Of a stretch of 49,908 nt of DNA, positions 24,162 through 33,627 are shown one piece after another; position 1 is the stretch's first letter; the number at the start of each line of letters is the position of its first letter. Below the pieces are notes generated by a model. That model did not search any database, was not told the DNA's origin, and saw only the letters and a list, made by a program, of their open reading frames with translations. The stretch lies in contig CALFIX010000071.1 of the NCBI GenBank assembly GCA_937877515.1, positions 1 through 49,908 on the forward strand, written 5' to 3'. A program made the position numbers and the translations under genes. This DNA comes from an uncultured Treponema sp. (GTDB lineage: Bacteria > Spirochaetota > Spirochaetia > Treponematales > Treponemataceae).

Positions 24162-24407
24162 TTATGCCTTTTTAGAAGCTTCTTCAGCCTCTTTAGCTTC
24201 TTTTTCTTCTCGTTTAGCTTCTTTTTTATCCTTAATATCTGCAATGCCAATAAAAACGGCAATAAGACCAATAAATGCAGCTAATACAGGAGCACAACCT
24301 TTTAAGAAATTAACTACATCATAACCCCATGCAAGCCCTATTCCACTAGGGAGACATGCAAATACACAAAAACAAATTAAAAGAAGACCAACAATCAATG
24401 CTACCAT
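24162..24407 (-). CDS. Small two-helix membrane protein with charged tail
   Basis: Unrecognised 81-aa protein. Two hydrophobic segments (about 2-26 and 37-57) are followed by a Lys/Glu-rich tail (DKKEAKREEKEAKEAEEASK) likely to form a charged helix. Function unknown. It has a GGAGAAAA site before the ATG. It stands alone between the rplM promoter and a family A repeat, and could be a small stress or envelope protein. Confidence 0.65.
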   Translation of the reverse strand: MVALIVGLLLICFCVFACLPSGIGLAWGYDVVNFLKGCAPVLAAFIGLIAVFIGIADIKDKKEAKREEKEAKEAEEASKKA

Positions 24408-24485
24408 TTTTTTCTCCGTTTATTTTTTTTACGGCAGTTTTTTTACCGCCAAAAAATTCTCTTATAAAAGAAGCACATAAGTCTT

Positions 24486-24554
24486 ATTACGGCGTTTCGG
24501 GGTTCGCTTACGCTCATTGCTTAAGCAACAAGCCCCTCCATGCCGGCCTCATGC
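24486..24554 (-). repeat. Intergenic repeat family A, copy 2
   Basis: Begins about 30 bases past the azlD stop on the minus strand, in the same orientation as copies 1 and 3. Shared blocks: TTACGGCGTT, GCTCATTGCTT, GCAACAAG, CCTCCATGCCG and CTCATGC. Confidence 0.7.
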
Positions 24555-24583
24555 ACTCATTTAATTAAACCACAGAACTAAAT

Positions 24584-24916
24584 CTACATCAAGTAAGAAA
24601 GCAGCATAAAAATTGCAGTTCCACCAAAAATACTTATCATTGAATTCTTTATAAGAAGGTGCAGCAAAACAGTAGAAGCACAGGCTATAAAATACGGAAG
24701 CCCATAGGGCATGCAGGAAAAGCTTATGTCCTTTAAGCAATACATAATGAGTATTGCAATTACCATAGAAGGAATATACTGTTCTATAAAGCGTATAAGT
24801 GCAGGAGGTTCCCTGCGGCTGAACAGTGCAAACGGAAAAAGACGCTCTAAAAAAATTACAATCGCAATAAGAAAACTAAAAAACAATGCTGTACCAAGCG
24901 GTAATGCTTCAGTCAT
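24584..24916 (-). CDS. azlD: AzlD-type branched-chain amino-acid exporter subunit
   Basis: Small membrane partner of AzlC, 110 aa with four hydrophobic segments; typical AzlD features are the RFIEQYIPSMVIAILIMYCLK block and the short length. The ATG at 24914-24916 overlaps the end of azlC (TGA at 24909-24911), so translation is coupled. The longer frame reaching 24976 lies inside azlC and is unlikely. In related systems AzlCD exports branched-chain amino acids or analogues. A family A repeat follows its stop. Confidence 0.85.
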   Translation of the reverse strand: MTEALPLGTALFFSFLIAIVIFLERLFPFALFSRREPPALIRFIEQYIPSMVIAILIMYCLKDISFSCMPYGLPYFIACASTVLLHLLIKNSMISIFGGTAIFMLLSYLM

Positions 24917-25640
24917 TTTCTGCCTCCCTCTTAAAGAAAAGTCTTCCCCTAACGAGAACAATGGCTGCAATAGCAAAAATTATTGCAACTAAGATTATAT
25001 TTGAAGAAGGAAGCAGTCCAATTCTCCACAAAACAATTGCACAAAGACTTGTTAAAGCACCAATTAAAGGCGGTACAAAATCCTTTGTCTTTTTAATCTG
25101 TTCAATTAAGATTACAATAAAGAGGGCTGTAAGTGCAAAGTCTACACCATTAAGATACTGTGTAAGATTGTAATGCTCTAAAACATTATATGCCACAGCT
25201 CCTATAGTACACCCTAAAATCCAATATAAATGATCCAATAAAGCAATTGTACCTAAAAAAGGACCTCTAGAAGCTTCTTTAGGAACCTCTACACCTGTTA
25301 AAAGAGCATAAGTTTCATCAGTCAAAGAAAAAACCAGATACGGGTACCACTTACCACATCCCTTAAACTTAGAAATTAAAGAAAGTCCGTAAACAATGTG
25401 CCTTATGTTTACAAAAAACTCTGTAATTAAAATTTCTGGAAGCTTAGCCCCAGAAGCAAAAAGACCTGCCGCAATATACTGACCGGCCCCCGCATACATA
25501 AAAACGCTCATCAAAGGCGAAATCCACCAGGGATAACCGGCATTTACAATCATAAGCCCAAACGGTATTCCTATTGCTATATATCCAAAAAACACAGGCG
25601 TCGTAATTTTCAGAGCCTGTCTAAATAAATATTTATTCAT
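24909..25640 (-). CDS. azlC: AzlC-family branched-chain amino-acid exporter
   Basis: 243-aa large subunit of the AzlCD exporter. It carries the family pattern TPVFFGYIAIGIPFGLMIVNAG, SVFMYAGAGQYIAAGLF, NIRHIVYGLSL and SLTDETYALLTG, and about six to eight hydrophobic segments. It is divergent from potA, with 129 bp between the two starts. No ribosome site stands out. Substrate specificity (leucine, isoleucine, valine or analogues) is inferred from the family. Confidence 0.9.
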   Translation of the reverse strand: MNKYLFRQALKITTPVFFGYIAIGIPFGLMIVNAGYPWWISPLMSVFMYAGAGQYIAAGLFASGAKLPEILITEFFVNIRHIVYGLSLISKFKGCGKWYPYLVFSLTDETYALLTGVEVPKEASRGPFLGTIALLDHLYWILGCTIGAVAYNVLEHYNLTQYLNGVDFALTALFIVILIEQIKKTKDFVPPLIGALTSLCAIVLWRIGLLPSSNIILVAIIFAIAAIVLVRGRLFFKREAEND

Positions 25641-25769
25641 TTGAACACAAATATATATAGAACAAATATTTTATGCAATTGCCACACTTAGCCTAAAAAC
25701 CTATTGACAACATCGAAAAATAAAGACAAATTACACTTTACATACATTATTTTCAGGAGTTGTACAAGA

Positions 25770-26960
25770 GTGAACGGAAGTACAGTTTCTATTGACCATG
25801 TTTCCAAGCATTTTGGAAATTTTCACGCACTTGATGACATTAACATCACAATTAAGCCGGGTGAATTTTTTTCACTATTAGGTCCCTCTGGTTGCGGAAA
25901 AACAACTCTCCTTAGAATCATTGCCGGCTTTGAGTTTCCAGATGAAGGAGCTGTTCTTTTTGACGACAAAGATGTAATTCCACTACCTCCAAACAAGAGA
26001 CACTCAAACACTGTATTCCAAAGTTACGCTTTATTTCCTCACATGAGTGTATACGACAATGTTGCGTTTCCTCTAAAACTAAAAAAACTTCCAAAAGACG
26101 AAATTGACAAAAAAGTAAAGGAATATCTTCACCTTGTTCAGCTTGAACAGCACATGCAAAAAAAAACGAATCAGCTTTCAGGTGGGCAGAGGCAGCGTGT
26201 TGCAATTGCAAGGGCACTTATAAACGAACCTAAGGTTTTACTTTTAGACGAGCCGCTTTCCGCATTAGACGCAAAGTTACGCGCAAATCTTTTAATAGAC
26301 CTGGACGCGCTTCATGACAAAATTGGAATTACATTTATTTACGTAACCCACGATCAGAGCGAAGCTCTTGCAGTTTCTGACAGAATTGCAGTAATGAATC
26401 AGGGGCACGTTCTTCAGGTAGGAACACCATTTGAAATTTACGAAAGCCCCGCAACTCAGTTTGTAGCACAGTTTATTGGCGACACAAATCTTTTTGAAAG
26501 CACAGTTGTAAAATGCGACCCGTACACAACCGCTTCTGGCGAAACTGAATATGCCGTAACATTAAACACTCCTCTCTTAGGAATGCAGGCCCAGCTTACA
26601 GGTGAAAGTGCTGCAATGAGGGAAGAAGATAAAAACATTCTTGTTACAGACTATGAGCACACTGATGAAGGTCAAAAAGTGGCCTTTACAATCCGACCTG
26701 AAAAAATACGCATTACAACGGAAGAACCTAAATTTGCCGGCCGCAAAGACATAAATGTTTTTAAGGGCATAGTAGAAGAACCTGTTTACACAGGTTTTCA
26801 GTCAAAGTTTTATGTCCGCCTGGAAAACGGTACAATTGTAAAAGTTTTTAAGCAGCACACAAACTACTTAGATGACGGACCAGAAATTCAGTGGAAAGAC
26901 ACTGTATACATTTCATGGGCTGCAAACGACGGTTACATTGTGGAGGACATAAACAAATGA
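25770..26960 (+). CDS. potA: Spermidine/putrescine ABC transporter ATPase PotA
   Basis: Cytoplasmic ATPase of the polyamine importer, 396 aa from the GTG at 25770, which follows AGGAG by 10 nt; the longer frame from 25704 starts in a TTGACA likely to be a -35 box. Walker A GPSGCGKT at 38-45, FQSYALFPHMSVYDNV Q-loop region, signature LSGGQRQRVAIARAL, Walker B LLLDEPLSALD, and switch His in YVTHDQSEAL. A TOBE domain follows from about residue 240, with an acidic insert of about 40 aa not usual in PotA. It is the first gene of potABCD with a 4-bp overlap (ATGA) into potB. Confidence 0.93.
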   Translation: MNGSTVSIDHVSKHFGNFHALDDINITIKPGEFFSLLGPSGCGKTTLLRIIAGFEFPDEGAVLFDDKDVIPLPPNKRHSNTVFQSYALFPHMSVYDNVAFPLKLKKLPKDEIDKKVKEYLHLVQLEQHMQKKTNQLSGGQRQRVAIARALINEPKVLLLDEPLSALDAKLRANLLIDLDALHDKIGITFIYVTHDQSEALAVSDRIAVMNQGHVLQVGTPFEIYESPATQFVAQFIGDTNLFESTVVKCDPYTTASGETEYAVTLNTPLLGMQAQLTGESAAMREEDKNILVTDYEHTDEGQKVAFTIRPEKIRITTEEPKFAGRKDINVFKGIVEEPVYTGFQSKFYVRLENGTIVKVFKQHTNYLDDGPEIQWKDTVYISWAANDGYIVEDINK

Positions 26961-27967
26961 AAGAAAACTCCACTCAAGAAGAACAACCACCAGCTAAAAA
27001 AAAGCTCTCGTGGGACTTAAAGATTGCAAAAGCTAGTAACGACTTAAAGCATAAAAAAAACAATCCTGGACCATTTTATTCCTGGCCTATGGGTTTGTGG
27101 TTTACAGTCTTTTTTATAGTTCCGTTATTCATAATCGTACTCTATTCATTTATGAAGCGTGATGTTTACGGTGGTGTAATACACGAATTTACATTAAAGG
27201 CTTACCGTCAGATGCTAGACAAGGCTTACGGTTTAATTTTTTTACGCACTCTCTGGATAACAGTAATTTCTACTGCCATTACAATTTTAATAGCCCTTCC
27301 CTGCGGTTACGCAATGGCAAGAAGCAAACACCAGACGCTTCTTTTAATTCTGGTTGTTATTCCTTTTTTAACAAACAGTTTAATCCGTATTTTTGCCTGG
27401 ATTACAATTTTAGGAGATAACGGAATTTTAAATAAAATATGTGCTTTTTTCTTTCACATGTTTAATAAGACAAAAGAGTTTACACCTCATAAATTTATGT
27501 ACACTCAGGGTGCCGTTATTCTGGTAAGCATTTACATGTACCTACCTTACGCAATTTTACCAATATTCACAGCAGTAGATCGCTTTGACTTTAGCTTACT
27601 GGAAGCTGCTCGCGACCTTGGAGCTACAAAGCCTCAATCCATGATTAAGGTACTTATTCCCGGCATAAGAAGCGGAATTATAAGTGCCTTAATATTTACT
27701 TTTATTCCGATTTTCGGAACATACACTGTTCCTCAGTTAGTTGGTGGCAAAGACAGCTATATGCTTGGAAACATAATTGTTGATCAGGTACAAAAGGTAC
27801 GCAACTGGCCTTTAGCAAGCGCATTCAGTATGTTTATTACTGTTGTTTCCATGGTTGCAATTTTATGGATGCTTTCTTCCAACAAAAAAGACGCAAAGCT
27901 GAAGGAAGTTTCTAATAAGGAAGATCTGACACAGGGACCAATCATTGCTTCCGGAGGTGCAAAATGA
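26957..27967 (+). CDS. potB: Spermidine/putrescine ABC transporter permease PotB
   Basis: 336-aa inner-membrane permease with about six hydrophobic segments after a Lys-rich cytoplasmic N-terminus of some 45 aa. The EAA loop LLEAARDLGATKPQSMIKVLIPGIR is the contact site for PotA, and TYTVPQLVGGKDSYMLGNII is typical of PotB. The ATG at 26957 overlaps the potA stop and follows GGAGG. The longer frame starting at 26891 lies inside potA and was discarded. It overlaps potC by 4 bp. Confidence 0.93.
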   Translation: MKENSTQEEQPPAKKKLSWDLKIAKASNDLKHKKNNPGPFYSWPMGLWFTVFFIVPLFIIVLYSFMKRDVYGGVIHEFTLKAYRQMLDKAYGLIFLRTLWITVISTAITILIALPCGYAMARSKHQTLLLILVVIPFLTNSLIRIFAWITILGDNGILNKICAFFFHMFNKTKEFTPHKFMYTQGAVILVSIYMYLPYAILPIFTAVDRFDFSLLEAARDLGATKPQSMIKVLIPGIRSGIISALIFTFIPIFGTYTVPQLVGGKDSYMLGNIIVDQVQKVRNWPLASAFSMFITVVSMVAILWMLSSNKKDAKLKEVSNKEDLTQGPIIASGGAK

Positions 27968-28827
27968 AAAATCCATTTTCACTTTATGCAAAAAAGAAAA
28001 AGCCCTCAGAACCAGCAAGGCATGCAAAACGCAACTGGAAAAAACACAATCGCAAAATAAGTTTTTCTAACACTGCATTATGTCTAGCACTTTTATTTTT
28101 GTTCATTCCGCTTTTTGTAATAATCTTTTATTCATTCAACGAATCTAAAGACTCTACATTTACAGGATTCTCCCTCATTTGGTACGAAAAGCTTTTTCTT
28201 TCATCAGAAGACCTGTGGCATTCGCTTTTTAACAGTTTACTCGTTGCTTTTACATCAGCCTTAGTTGCAACCATCCTTGGCACACTTGCTTCCATAGGAA
28301 TAAGCTGGTACAGATTTTTTGGAAAGTCTTACATTCAGTCTATAAGCTTCTTACCTATGGTTTTACCGGAAGTTATTATGGGCGTTTCCATGCTTATATT
28401 TTTCAGTGCCATAAAACTCTCTCTAGGACTCTTTACCATCTTTATTGCTCACGCAACTTTCTGTTTACCGTTTGTTTTTCTTATGGTAAGTGCCCGCATA
28501 GACGAATTTGACTACTCCATCATAGAAGCTAGTCACGACTTAGGTGCCAATGAAATTCAGACATTATTCCGTGTAATCATACCTGCTATAATGCCGGGAA
28601 TTCTTTCTGGTTTTGTAATGAGCATTACAATGTCTTTAGAAGACTACGTAATTACTTCGTTAGTAAGCGGACCAGGAAGCACTACTCTCCCGCTTTATGT
28701 TTATTCCATGATTCGCTTTGGAGTAAGCCCGGTTATCAACTCGCTTTCTTTTGTGCTGATTATTGCAATCTGCATAATTACATTTGCACTCCGCAAAGGC
28801 TTAAAGTCATTTGCAAGTGCGCGCTAA
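27964..28827 (+). CDS. potC: Spermidine/putrescine ABC transporter permease PotC
   Basis: 287-aa second permease of the polyamine importer, about six hydrophobic segments. The EAA loop IIEASHDLGANEIQTLFRVIIPAIMPGI and the following SLEDYVITSLVSGPGSTTLPLYVYS are characteristic of PotC. The N-terminus has about 30 extra basic residues (KKKKPSEPARHAKRNWKKH). Its ATG overlaps the potB stop. potD follows after 17 bp. Confidence 0.93.
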   Translation: MKNPFSLYAKKKKPSEPARHAKRNWKKHNRKISFSNTALCLALLFLFIPLFVIIFYSFNESKDSTFTGFSLIWYEKLFLSSEDLWHSLFNSLLVAFTSALVATILGTLASIGISWYRFFGKSYIQSISFLPMVLPEVIMGVSMLIFFSAIKLSLGLFTIFIAHATFCLPFVFLMVSARIDEFDYSIIEASHDLGANEIQTLFRVIIPAIMPGILSGFVMSITMSLEDYVITSLVSGPGSTTLPLYVYSMIRFGVSPVINSLSFVLIIAICIITFALRKGLKSFASAR

Positions 28828-28844
28828 AAACAGGAGACTTCTAT

Positions 28845-29894
28845 ATGAAAAAGACAGTCACAAAAATTGTAGTCGCAACATTAGCTTTTGTTGCAGCAAC
28901 GGGTCTTTCTTCTTGTTCTAAAAAGAATGACAAGACTTTATACCTTTACAACTGGACGTACTACACGCCAGATGAAGTTATTAAACAGTTTGAACAGGAA
29001 TTCGGAGTTACCGTAAAAGTAGACAGCTACGCTTCTAACGAAGAAATGTATGCAAAGCTAAAAGCCGGAGCTAAAGGTTACGACATTGTTGTTCCTTCAC
29101 AGGACTACGTTTCCATAATGATAAATCAGGGAATGTTACGCGAACTGGACCAGTCAAAACTTACAAACCGTGCAAATATAAATCCTCTTGTTTTAGAAAA
29201 AGCAACTTATGACCCAGAAATGAAATATGCAGTTCCGTATTACTTTGGAGCAGCCGGAATTGCCGTAAACAAAACAAAGGCTTCTCAAGACTATGAAAGA
29301 AACTGGAACATTTTTGCAGACAAACAATTTAAAGGTCATGCAACAATGATGGACGACATGAGAGAAGTCATGGGAGACGCTCTTTCTCACTTAGGTTACA
29401 GTGTAAACTCTTTAGACGACTCAGAACTAAAGGAAGCTTCAGAACTTATTACAAAAAGCTGGAAGCCAAACCTTGTAAAATTTGACGCAGAAGGTTTTGG
29501 AAAATCTTTTGCATCAGGAGATTTCTGGCTTTGTCAGGGATACGCAGAAGTTGTTTATGGAGAAGTTCCAGAAGAAAAGTGGGACACCATAGACTTCTTT
29601 ATTCCAGAAGAGGGCGGTCCAAGCTACTTAGACAGCATGTGCATTCTTAAGGATGCTCCTCATGCAGACCTTGCAAACGAATTTATAAACTTCATTCACA
29701 GACCAGAAGTTTATGCACAGTTCTTAGACGCATTTAACTTCCCATGCTTTGTAAACTTAAAAGCAGAAGAATTTATGACAAGCACACCTATGTACGAAGC
29801 AAGTCAGATGAACAACTGCACGTTAAAAACAGACTTGGGTGAAGGACTTGATAAGTACAATGAGCTCTGGCAAGGCATTCGCTTTACAGACTAA
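28845..29894 (+). CDS. potD: Spermidine/putrescine-binding lipoprotein PotD
   Basis: 349-aa substrate-binding lipoprotein. The signal ends GLSSC with lipid Cys24, so it is anchored to the membrane rather than free in the periplasm. The mature part begins LYLYNWTYYTPDEVIKQFEQ, the PotD/PotF hallmark, then AGAKGYDIVVPSQDYVSIMI, and WLCQGYAEVVYGEV in the second lobe. Polyamine binding is expected from the family, but preference for spermidine or putrescine is not clear from sequence. GGAG precedes the ATG and a strong terminator follows, closing the operon. Confidence 0.93.
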   Translation: MKKTVTKIVVATLAFVAATGLSSCSKKNDKTLYLYNWTYYTPDEVIKQFEQEFGVTVKVDSYASNEEMYAKLKAGAKGYDIVVPSQDYVSIMINQGMLRELDQSKLTNRANINPLVLEKATYDPEMKYAVPYYFGAAGIAVNKTKASQDYERNWNIFADKQFKGHATMMDDMREVMGDALSHLGYSVNSLDDSELKEASELITKSWKPNLVKFDAEGFGKSFASGDFWLCQGYAEVVYGEVPEEKWDTIDFFIPEEGGPSYLDSMCILKDAPHADLANEFINFIHRPEVYAQFLDAFNFPCFVNLKAEEFMTSTPMYEASQMNNCTLKTDLGEGLDKYNELWQGIRFTD

Positions 29895-29939
29895 AAAAAA
29901 TATCAATATTTTAAGAATAAAACAATAGTATCTAAAATT

Positions 29940-29971
29940 GGGTTCAAATTTATTTATTTGAACCCGTTTTT
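29940..29971 (+). terminator. Rho-independent terminator of potABCD
   Basis: GGGTTCAAA (29940-29948) pairs with TTTGAACCC (29957-29965), followed by GTTTTT. Confidence 0.85.
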
Positions 29972-30024
29972 ATTGTAAAAGTAAGCCTGATTTACAAAAT
30001 TCACATCTAGATAAAATAAATTTG

Positions 30025-30053
30025 GTGACAAAATAACAGTTAGCCTTTATAAT
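30025..30053 (+). promoter_or_regulatory. Promoter of the GGDEF-EAL gene
   Basis: GTGACA (30025-30030), 17 bp, TATAAT (30048-30053); the ATG follows at 30084. Confidence 0.7.
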
Positions 30054-30083
30054 GTATTCATAATATAAAAAGCGAGTATAAAA

Positions 30084-31877
30084 ATGTTAGATAATAAAGA
30101 CTATAAAAGCATTTTAGAAACAATATCTTCTCCTATATTAGTTGCAAGTCCCATTTATAACAAAGAAGGCATAATTTACGATTTTGAGATGGAATTCGTA
30201 AACGATGCATTTAAATCCTTTTTAGGCACTCTTGTCCAAAATGCAGACCACTTTTCAGATTTTTCAGAAAAGCTTACACCTGAAGTTTCATGGACAGACA
30301 TGGCTTATAACACAATAAAAACCCATCAGCCCGAATACAAAACATTTTACTCTCTTATCTGCAACAAATGGCTAAAAGCCGGCATGAATACTGTAGATGG
30401 AAAGTTTATACTTATCACACTCACAGACATAACAAAAGACAAAGAAAGCGAACAGCAGCTTATGAGGCAAAACTTGAGGCTTGCTTCTCTTACAGATGAA
30501 TTAAGCTTAAGTCGCTCTAGCCTAAGAACTAAATTAGATAGCATTCAAACTTTAAACCAACAGCTTTTATTTGCAGCATACCACGACACTATGACAAACT
30601 TAAGCAACAGGGCAAGTTTTAACAAATCTGTTCAAACTGTAGAAGATGAATGCCAAAAGAATTCTAAAAAGTACAGCATAATTCTTCTAAACATAGATAA
30701 CATGCGCGACATAAACGAAAGTAGAGGTCACCACGAAGGAGACTCTTTAATAAGACACTGTGCTACAATCCTTAGAAAATTTGAAGGTGGTAACGTTACT
30801 CCCTTTAGATTTGGCGGTGATGAATTTATAATCTTACATAGCGACATCGATGACAGAAAAGAAACAGAAAACCTTTCGCAAAAAATACACAATACATTCA
30901 ACGATGCAAACATAGGAATTTCTGGAGGAATTGCTTTATACCCGGAAGACTCTACCAGCTACGAAGACCTCTTAAAGTTTGCAGACATGGCAAAAACAGA
31001 AGGAAAGAAAAATGGCAAAAACCAGATTTTCTTCTTCCACCAGGTAATGCAGGAAAAATTCTTGGCAAAATTAAACATAGAAACAAAGCTTTCAAAGGCC
31101 ATGGCAGACGAAGTTTTCCAGCTTTACTTTCAGCCTCAGTTTGACATTGCAACTGGTGAACTCCGTGGTTTTGAGGCACTTCTAAGATGGCACGACGAGG
31201 AACTTGGCTGGATTAGCCCGGAGCAGTTTATTCCGCTTGCAGAAGAAACAAATCTTGTCATTCCTATTGGCGACTGGGTTATGGAAAACGCACTTTCAAC
31301 TTTAGCAAAGTGGGAAAAAGACTTTGACTTTAAAGGACAGATATCTGTAAACGTTTCTCCAGTGCAATTTAAGCAGAGCGACTTTATGGAAAAACTTACA
31401 GAAAAAATTCACAGACACAACATAGACGTAGGCCACTTAGAAATAGAAATTACAGAAGGCATGTTAATAGACAACGTAGATGAAACAGTCAGAAAGCTTA
31501 ACAAGATACGCGGTCTTGGAATAGGACTTTCTCTAGATGATTTTGGAACAGGATACTCTTCATTACGCTATTTACAAATCTTACCGCTTACAACTCTAAA
31601 AATAGACAAGTCTTTTATTTCTAACATAAACGATAAAGACGGCATAGAAGCAAACATTACAGAAAGCATAGTTTCTATGGTTTCCAAAATGGGCTTAGAC
31701 ACTATAGCAGAAGGCGTAGAAACTCCTGATCAGCTGAACATGCTAAAAAAATTCAACTGTCATACAGTACAGGGCTTCTTAAAAGGAAAGCCTATGCCAC
31801 AAAACATTTGTGAGAAAGTTTTAGGCGGCGACAACTCTGCAATACTTACAATTGCAAACGATCAGTCCGGCAGCTGA
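30084..31877 (+). CDS. PAS-GGDEF-EAL cyclic-di-GMP signalling protein
   Basis: 597-aa cytoplasmic protein. A PAS-like sensor lies at 8-120 (SSPILVASPIYNKEGIIYDF), a short coiled helix at 120-165, a diguanylate cyclase domain at about 165-320 with intact GGDEF at 244-248 and metal Asp in LLNIDNMRD, and an EAL phosphodiesterase domain at about 330-585 with EALLRWH (364-370) and DDFGTGYSSLRYLQ. No RxxD inhibitory site precedes GGDEF. Both active sites look complete, so it may make and degrade c-di-GMP. No membrane segment. Its 3' end overlaps the convergent gene at 31862 by 16 bp. Confidence 0.93.
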   Translation: MLDNKDYKSILETISSPILVASPIYNKEGIIYDFEMEFVNDAFKSFLGTLVQNADHFSDFSEKLTPEVSWTDMAYNTIKTHQPEYKTFYSLICNKWLKAGMNTVDGKFILITLTDITKDKESEQQLMRQNLRLASLTDELSLSRSSLRTKLDSIQTLNQQLLFAAYHDTMTNLSNRASFNKSVQTVEDECQKNSKKYSIILLNIDNMRDINESRGHHEGDSLIRHCATILRKFEGGNVTPFRFGGDEFIILHSDIDDRKETENLSQKIHNTFNDANIGISGGIALYPEDSTSYEDLLKFADMAKTEGKKNGKNQIFFFHQVMQEKFLAKLNIETKLSKAMADEVFQLYFQPQFDIATGELRGFEALLRWHDEELGWISPEQFIPLAEETNLVIPIGDWVMENALSTLAKWEKDFDFKGQISVNVSPVQFKQSDFMEKLTEKIHRHNIDVGHLEIEITEGMLIDNVDETVRKLNKIRGLGIGLSLDDFGTGYSSLRYLQILPLTTLKIDKSFISNINDKDGIEANITESIVSMVSKMGLDTIAEGVETPDQLNMLKKFNCHTVQGFLKGKPMPQNICEKVLGGDNSAILTIANDQSGS

Positions 31878-32293
31878 TACACAACATAGCGCACGGCTCC
31901 TCTTTCTACAGCTTTTTGAATTTCTTTTTCGCGAGGGCTAAGTGTGCTTTGACCGCTTTTTACCTCTATAAGCAGGACTTCTTTTATAGGCTCTCCTTTT
32001 GCACTGCCAGGGAAAGCCACATAATCTATGGGTTTACCGACAAAACGAACATCCCCCGGGTTACAGGGAAAGCCTGGTAAGTATGGGGCAAGCTGTTCCC
32101 CAAACTGCCCGCCCAAAACTGCACGGCTTCGTTTTACGGCATCTTCTCTTATAGCTTTTATATTTTTTTTATTTTTTACATTTTCTATTATTAAGCCTAG
32201 TATAATTCCAAAAAACAAAACTAAAACACAGAAAATTCCAAACAATAAAAAAGAAAGTTTTACATTCGCATTTATAAATTCCAGTAAAATCAT
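31862..32293 (-). CDS. COG4741-like membrane-anchored endonuclease-related protein
   Basis: 143-aa protein with one N-terminal hydrophobic helix (about 8-35) and a domain resembling the Holliday-junction-resolvase-like COG4741 group: KRSRAVLGGQFGEQLAPYLPG, then PIDYVAFPG, then VLLIEVKSGQSTLSPREKEIQ with a PD-(D/E)XK-style D...EVK pattern and AVERGAVRYVVY. The start ATG at 32293 is supported by a promoter TTGTCT (32324-32329), 17 bp, CATAAT (32301-32306), whose -10 lies 7 nt before it; a longer TTG frame would begin inside the -35. No ribosome site, so the mRNA is probably leaderless. True nuclease activity is unproven for the group. Confidence 0.75.
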   Translation of the reverse strand: MILLEFINANVKLSFLLFGIFCVLVLFFGIILGLIIENVKNKKNIKAIREDAVKRSRAVLGGQFGEQLAPYLPGFPCNPGDVRFVGKPIDYVAFPGSAKGEPIKEVLLIEVKSGQSTLSPREKEIQKAVERGAVRYVVYQLPD

Positions 32294-32363
32294 AAAAAAA
32301 ATTATGACAGATTTTTCTAAACCAGACAATCAATTTTACCGAAAATTTAAGAGAGGTTATGTC

Positions 32364-33596
32364 ATGAAAAATAAAATACTCTTTTTTGTTTTTTTAGTAT
32401 TAGCTCAAGCTTTACTACATTCACAGGAAGTTTACGACACAACAGGAGGTGCTGTAAAATTTGAGTTTAAATATCAAAAAGGCGACAAAGAACGTATTCT
32501 TTCTACCGTAAACGAAGACGTTTACTACAACATGGTTTTAAGCCACAGTTCTACAATCATAAACCGGGTAACATCCTGTGTAACAGAAACCTTTCCTGAC
32601 GGAAGTGGCACTCTGGAATGCACTTTCATGACAAGCGAAAACTCAACCGGCTCATATACCGGAAAAACTTTTTCTTGGGGCGAGGAATACAAAAGCGTTT
32701 TTACGCGTAGTGCACTTGGCGTATACACAATAGATGAAAAATACTTTATGCCTACAGTCCGCGACGTACCGGTTTTTCCTGACAAAGAAGTAAAGCCAGG
32801 CGAAAGCTGGACAAGCAACGGACACGAAGCGCATGACCTGAGACACGGTTTTAACATTCAAACACCATACAAGGTTCCATTTACTGCAACTTACACTTAT
32901 CTCGGAAAATTAGAAAACCTCCACGTCTTTAGCGTAAAATACACAATGAACTTTGACTCTCCTAGTCCGCAAGGTTCTGCCTTATACAATGAATATCCTG
33001 TTTCTACAATGGGCTTTAGCGACGAAACTGTTTATTGGGATGCAGAAAAGGGTGCTATAGACCACTACACAGAAAAGTTTAGAATAGTCATAGAAACCTC
33101 TTACGGAAACTTTTTTGAGTTTAAGGGAACAGCTCATGCAGAAGTAACAGAATTTGAAACTACAAACACTAAAGAAAAGATTGAAGAAGTTCAAAAACAG
33201 GTAGATGATTTAGGCCTTAAAAACGTAACTGTAAAGCAGGGTGAAAAAGGCTTAACACTTTCCATAGAAAACATAAAATTTAAGCCAGACAGTGCAGTTC
33301 TTGAAGAAAGCGAAAAATTAAAACTTGACTACATTGCAGAAATTTTAAAAGCTTACCCAAATAACGACATTCTGGTTTCTGGACACACAGCTTTAGCAGG
33401 AACAGCAAAAGAAAGGGACCGCCTTTCAAAAGAGAGAGCTGAATCTGTTGCAGCTTATTTAATAAATCTTGGCGTAAGAAATGCAAAACAAATTTTTACG
33501 CAGGGCTTTGGATCTACAAAGCCTATTGCACCAAACACAAGCGAAGCTGGCAAAGCAAAAAATCGTCGTGTAGAAATAACAATTATGGACAACTAA
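32364..33596 (+). CDS. OmpA-family peptidoglycan-binding envelope protein
   Basis: 410-aa exported protein. The Sec signal ends near ALLHSQ (residue 21). A beta-rich N-terminal region of about 270 aa is of unknown type. The C-terminal OmpA domain (about 295-410) has IKFKPDSAVLEESEKLKLDYIAEIL, VSGHTALAG, LSKERAESVAAYLINLGV, FTQGFGSTKPIA and the final KNRRVEI, which binds peptidoglycan. GAGAGG lies 7 nt before the ATG at 32364. The longer frame would run back through the divergent gene. It probably links the outer membrane or periplasmic space to the cell wall. It ends 32 bp from tRNA-Pro, which points the other way. Confidence 0.85.
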   Translation: MKNKILFFVFLVLAQALLHSQEVYDTTGGAVKFEFKYQKGDKERILSTVNEDVYYNMVLSHSSTIINRVTSCVTETFPDGSGTLECTFMTSENSTGSYTGKTFSWGEEYKSVFTRSALGVYTIDEKYFMPTVRDVPVFPDKEVKPGESWTSNGHEAHDLRHGFNIQTPYKVPFTATYTYLGKLENLHVFSVKYTMNFDSPSPQGSALYNEYPVSTMGFSDETVYWDAEKGAIDHYTEKFRIVIETSYGNFFEFKGTAHAEVTEFETTNTKEKIEEVQKQVDDLGLKNVTVKQGEKGLTLSIENIKFKPDSAVLEESEKLKLDYIAEILKAYPNNDILVSGHTALAGTAKERDRLSKERAESVAAYLINLGVRNAKQIFTQGFGSTKPIAPNTSEAGKAKNRRVEITIMDN

Positions 33597-33622
33597 AAAA
33601 AGGCTGCCTAAAAAGACAGCCT
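33594..33622 (-). terminator. Terminator of tRNA-Pro
   Basis: AGGCTG (33601-33606) pairs with CAGCCT (33617-33622), followed by seven T on the minus strand. It overlaps the stop codon of the OmpA-like gene. Confidence 0.75.
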
Positions 33623-33627
33623 AAATC

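Noticed and set aside
24486..24554. CRISPR array made of the scattered GC-rich repeats
   Set aside because: Copies are single and kilobases apart, are not regularly spaced, and no cas genes are present.
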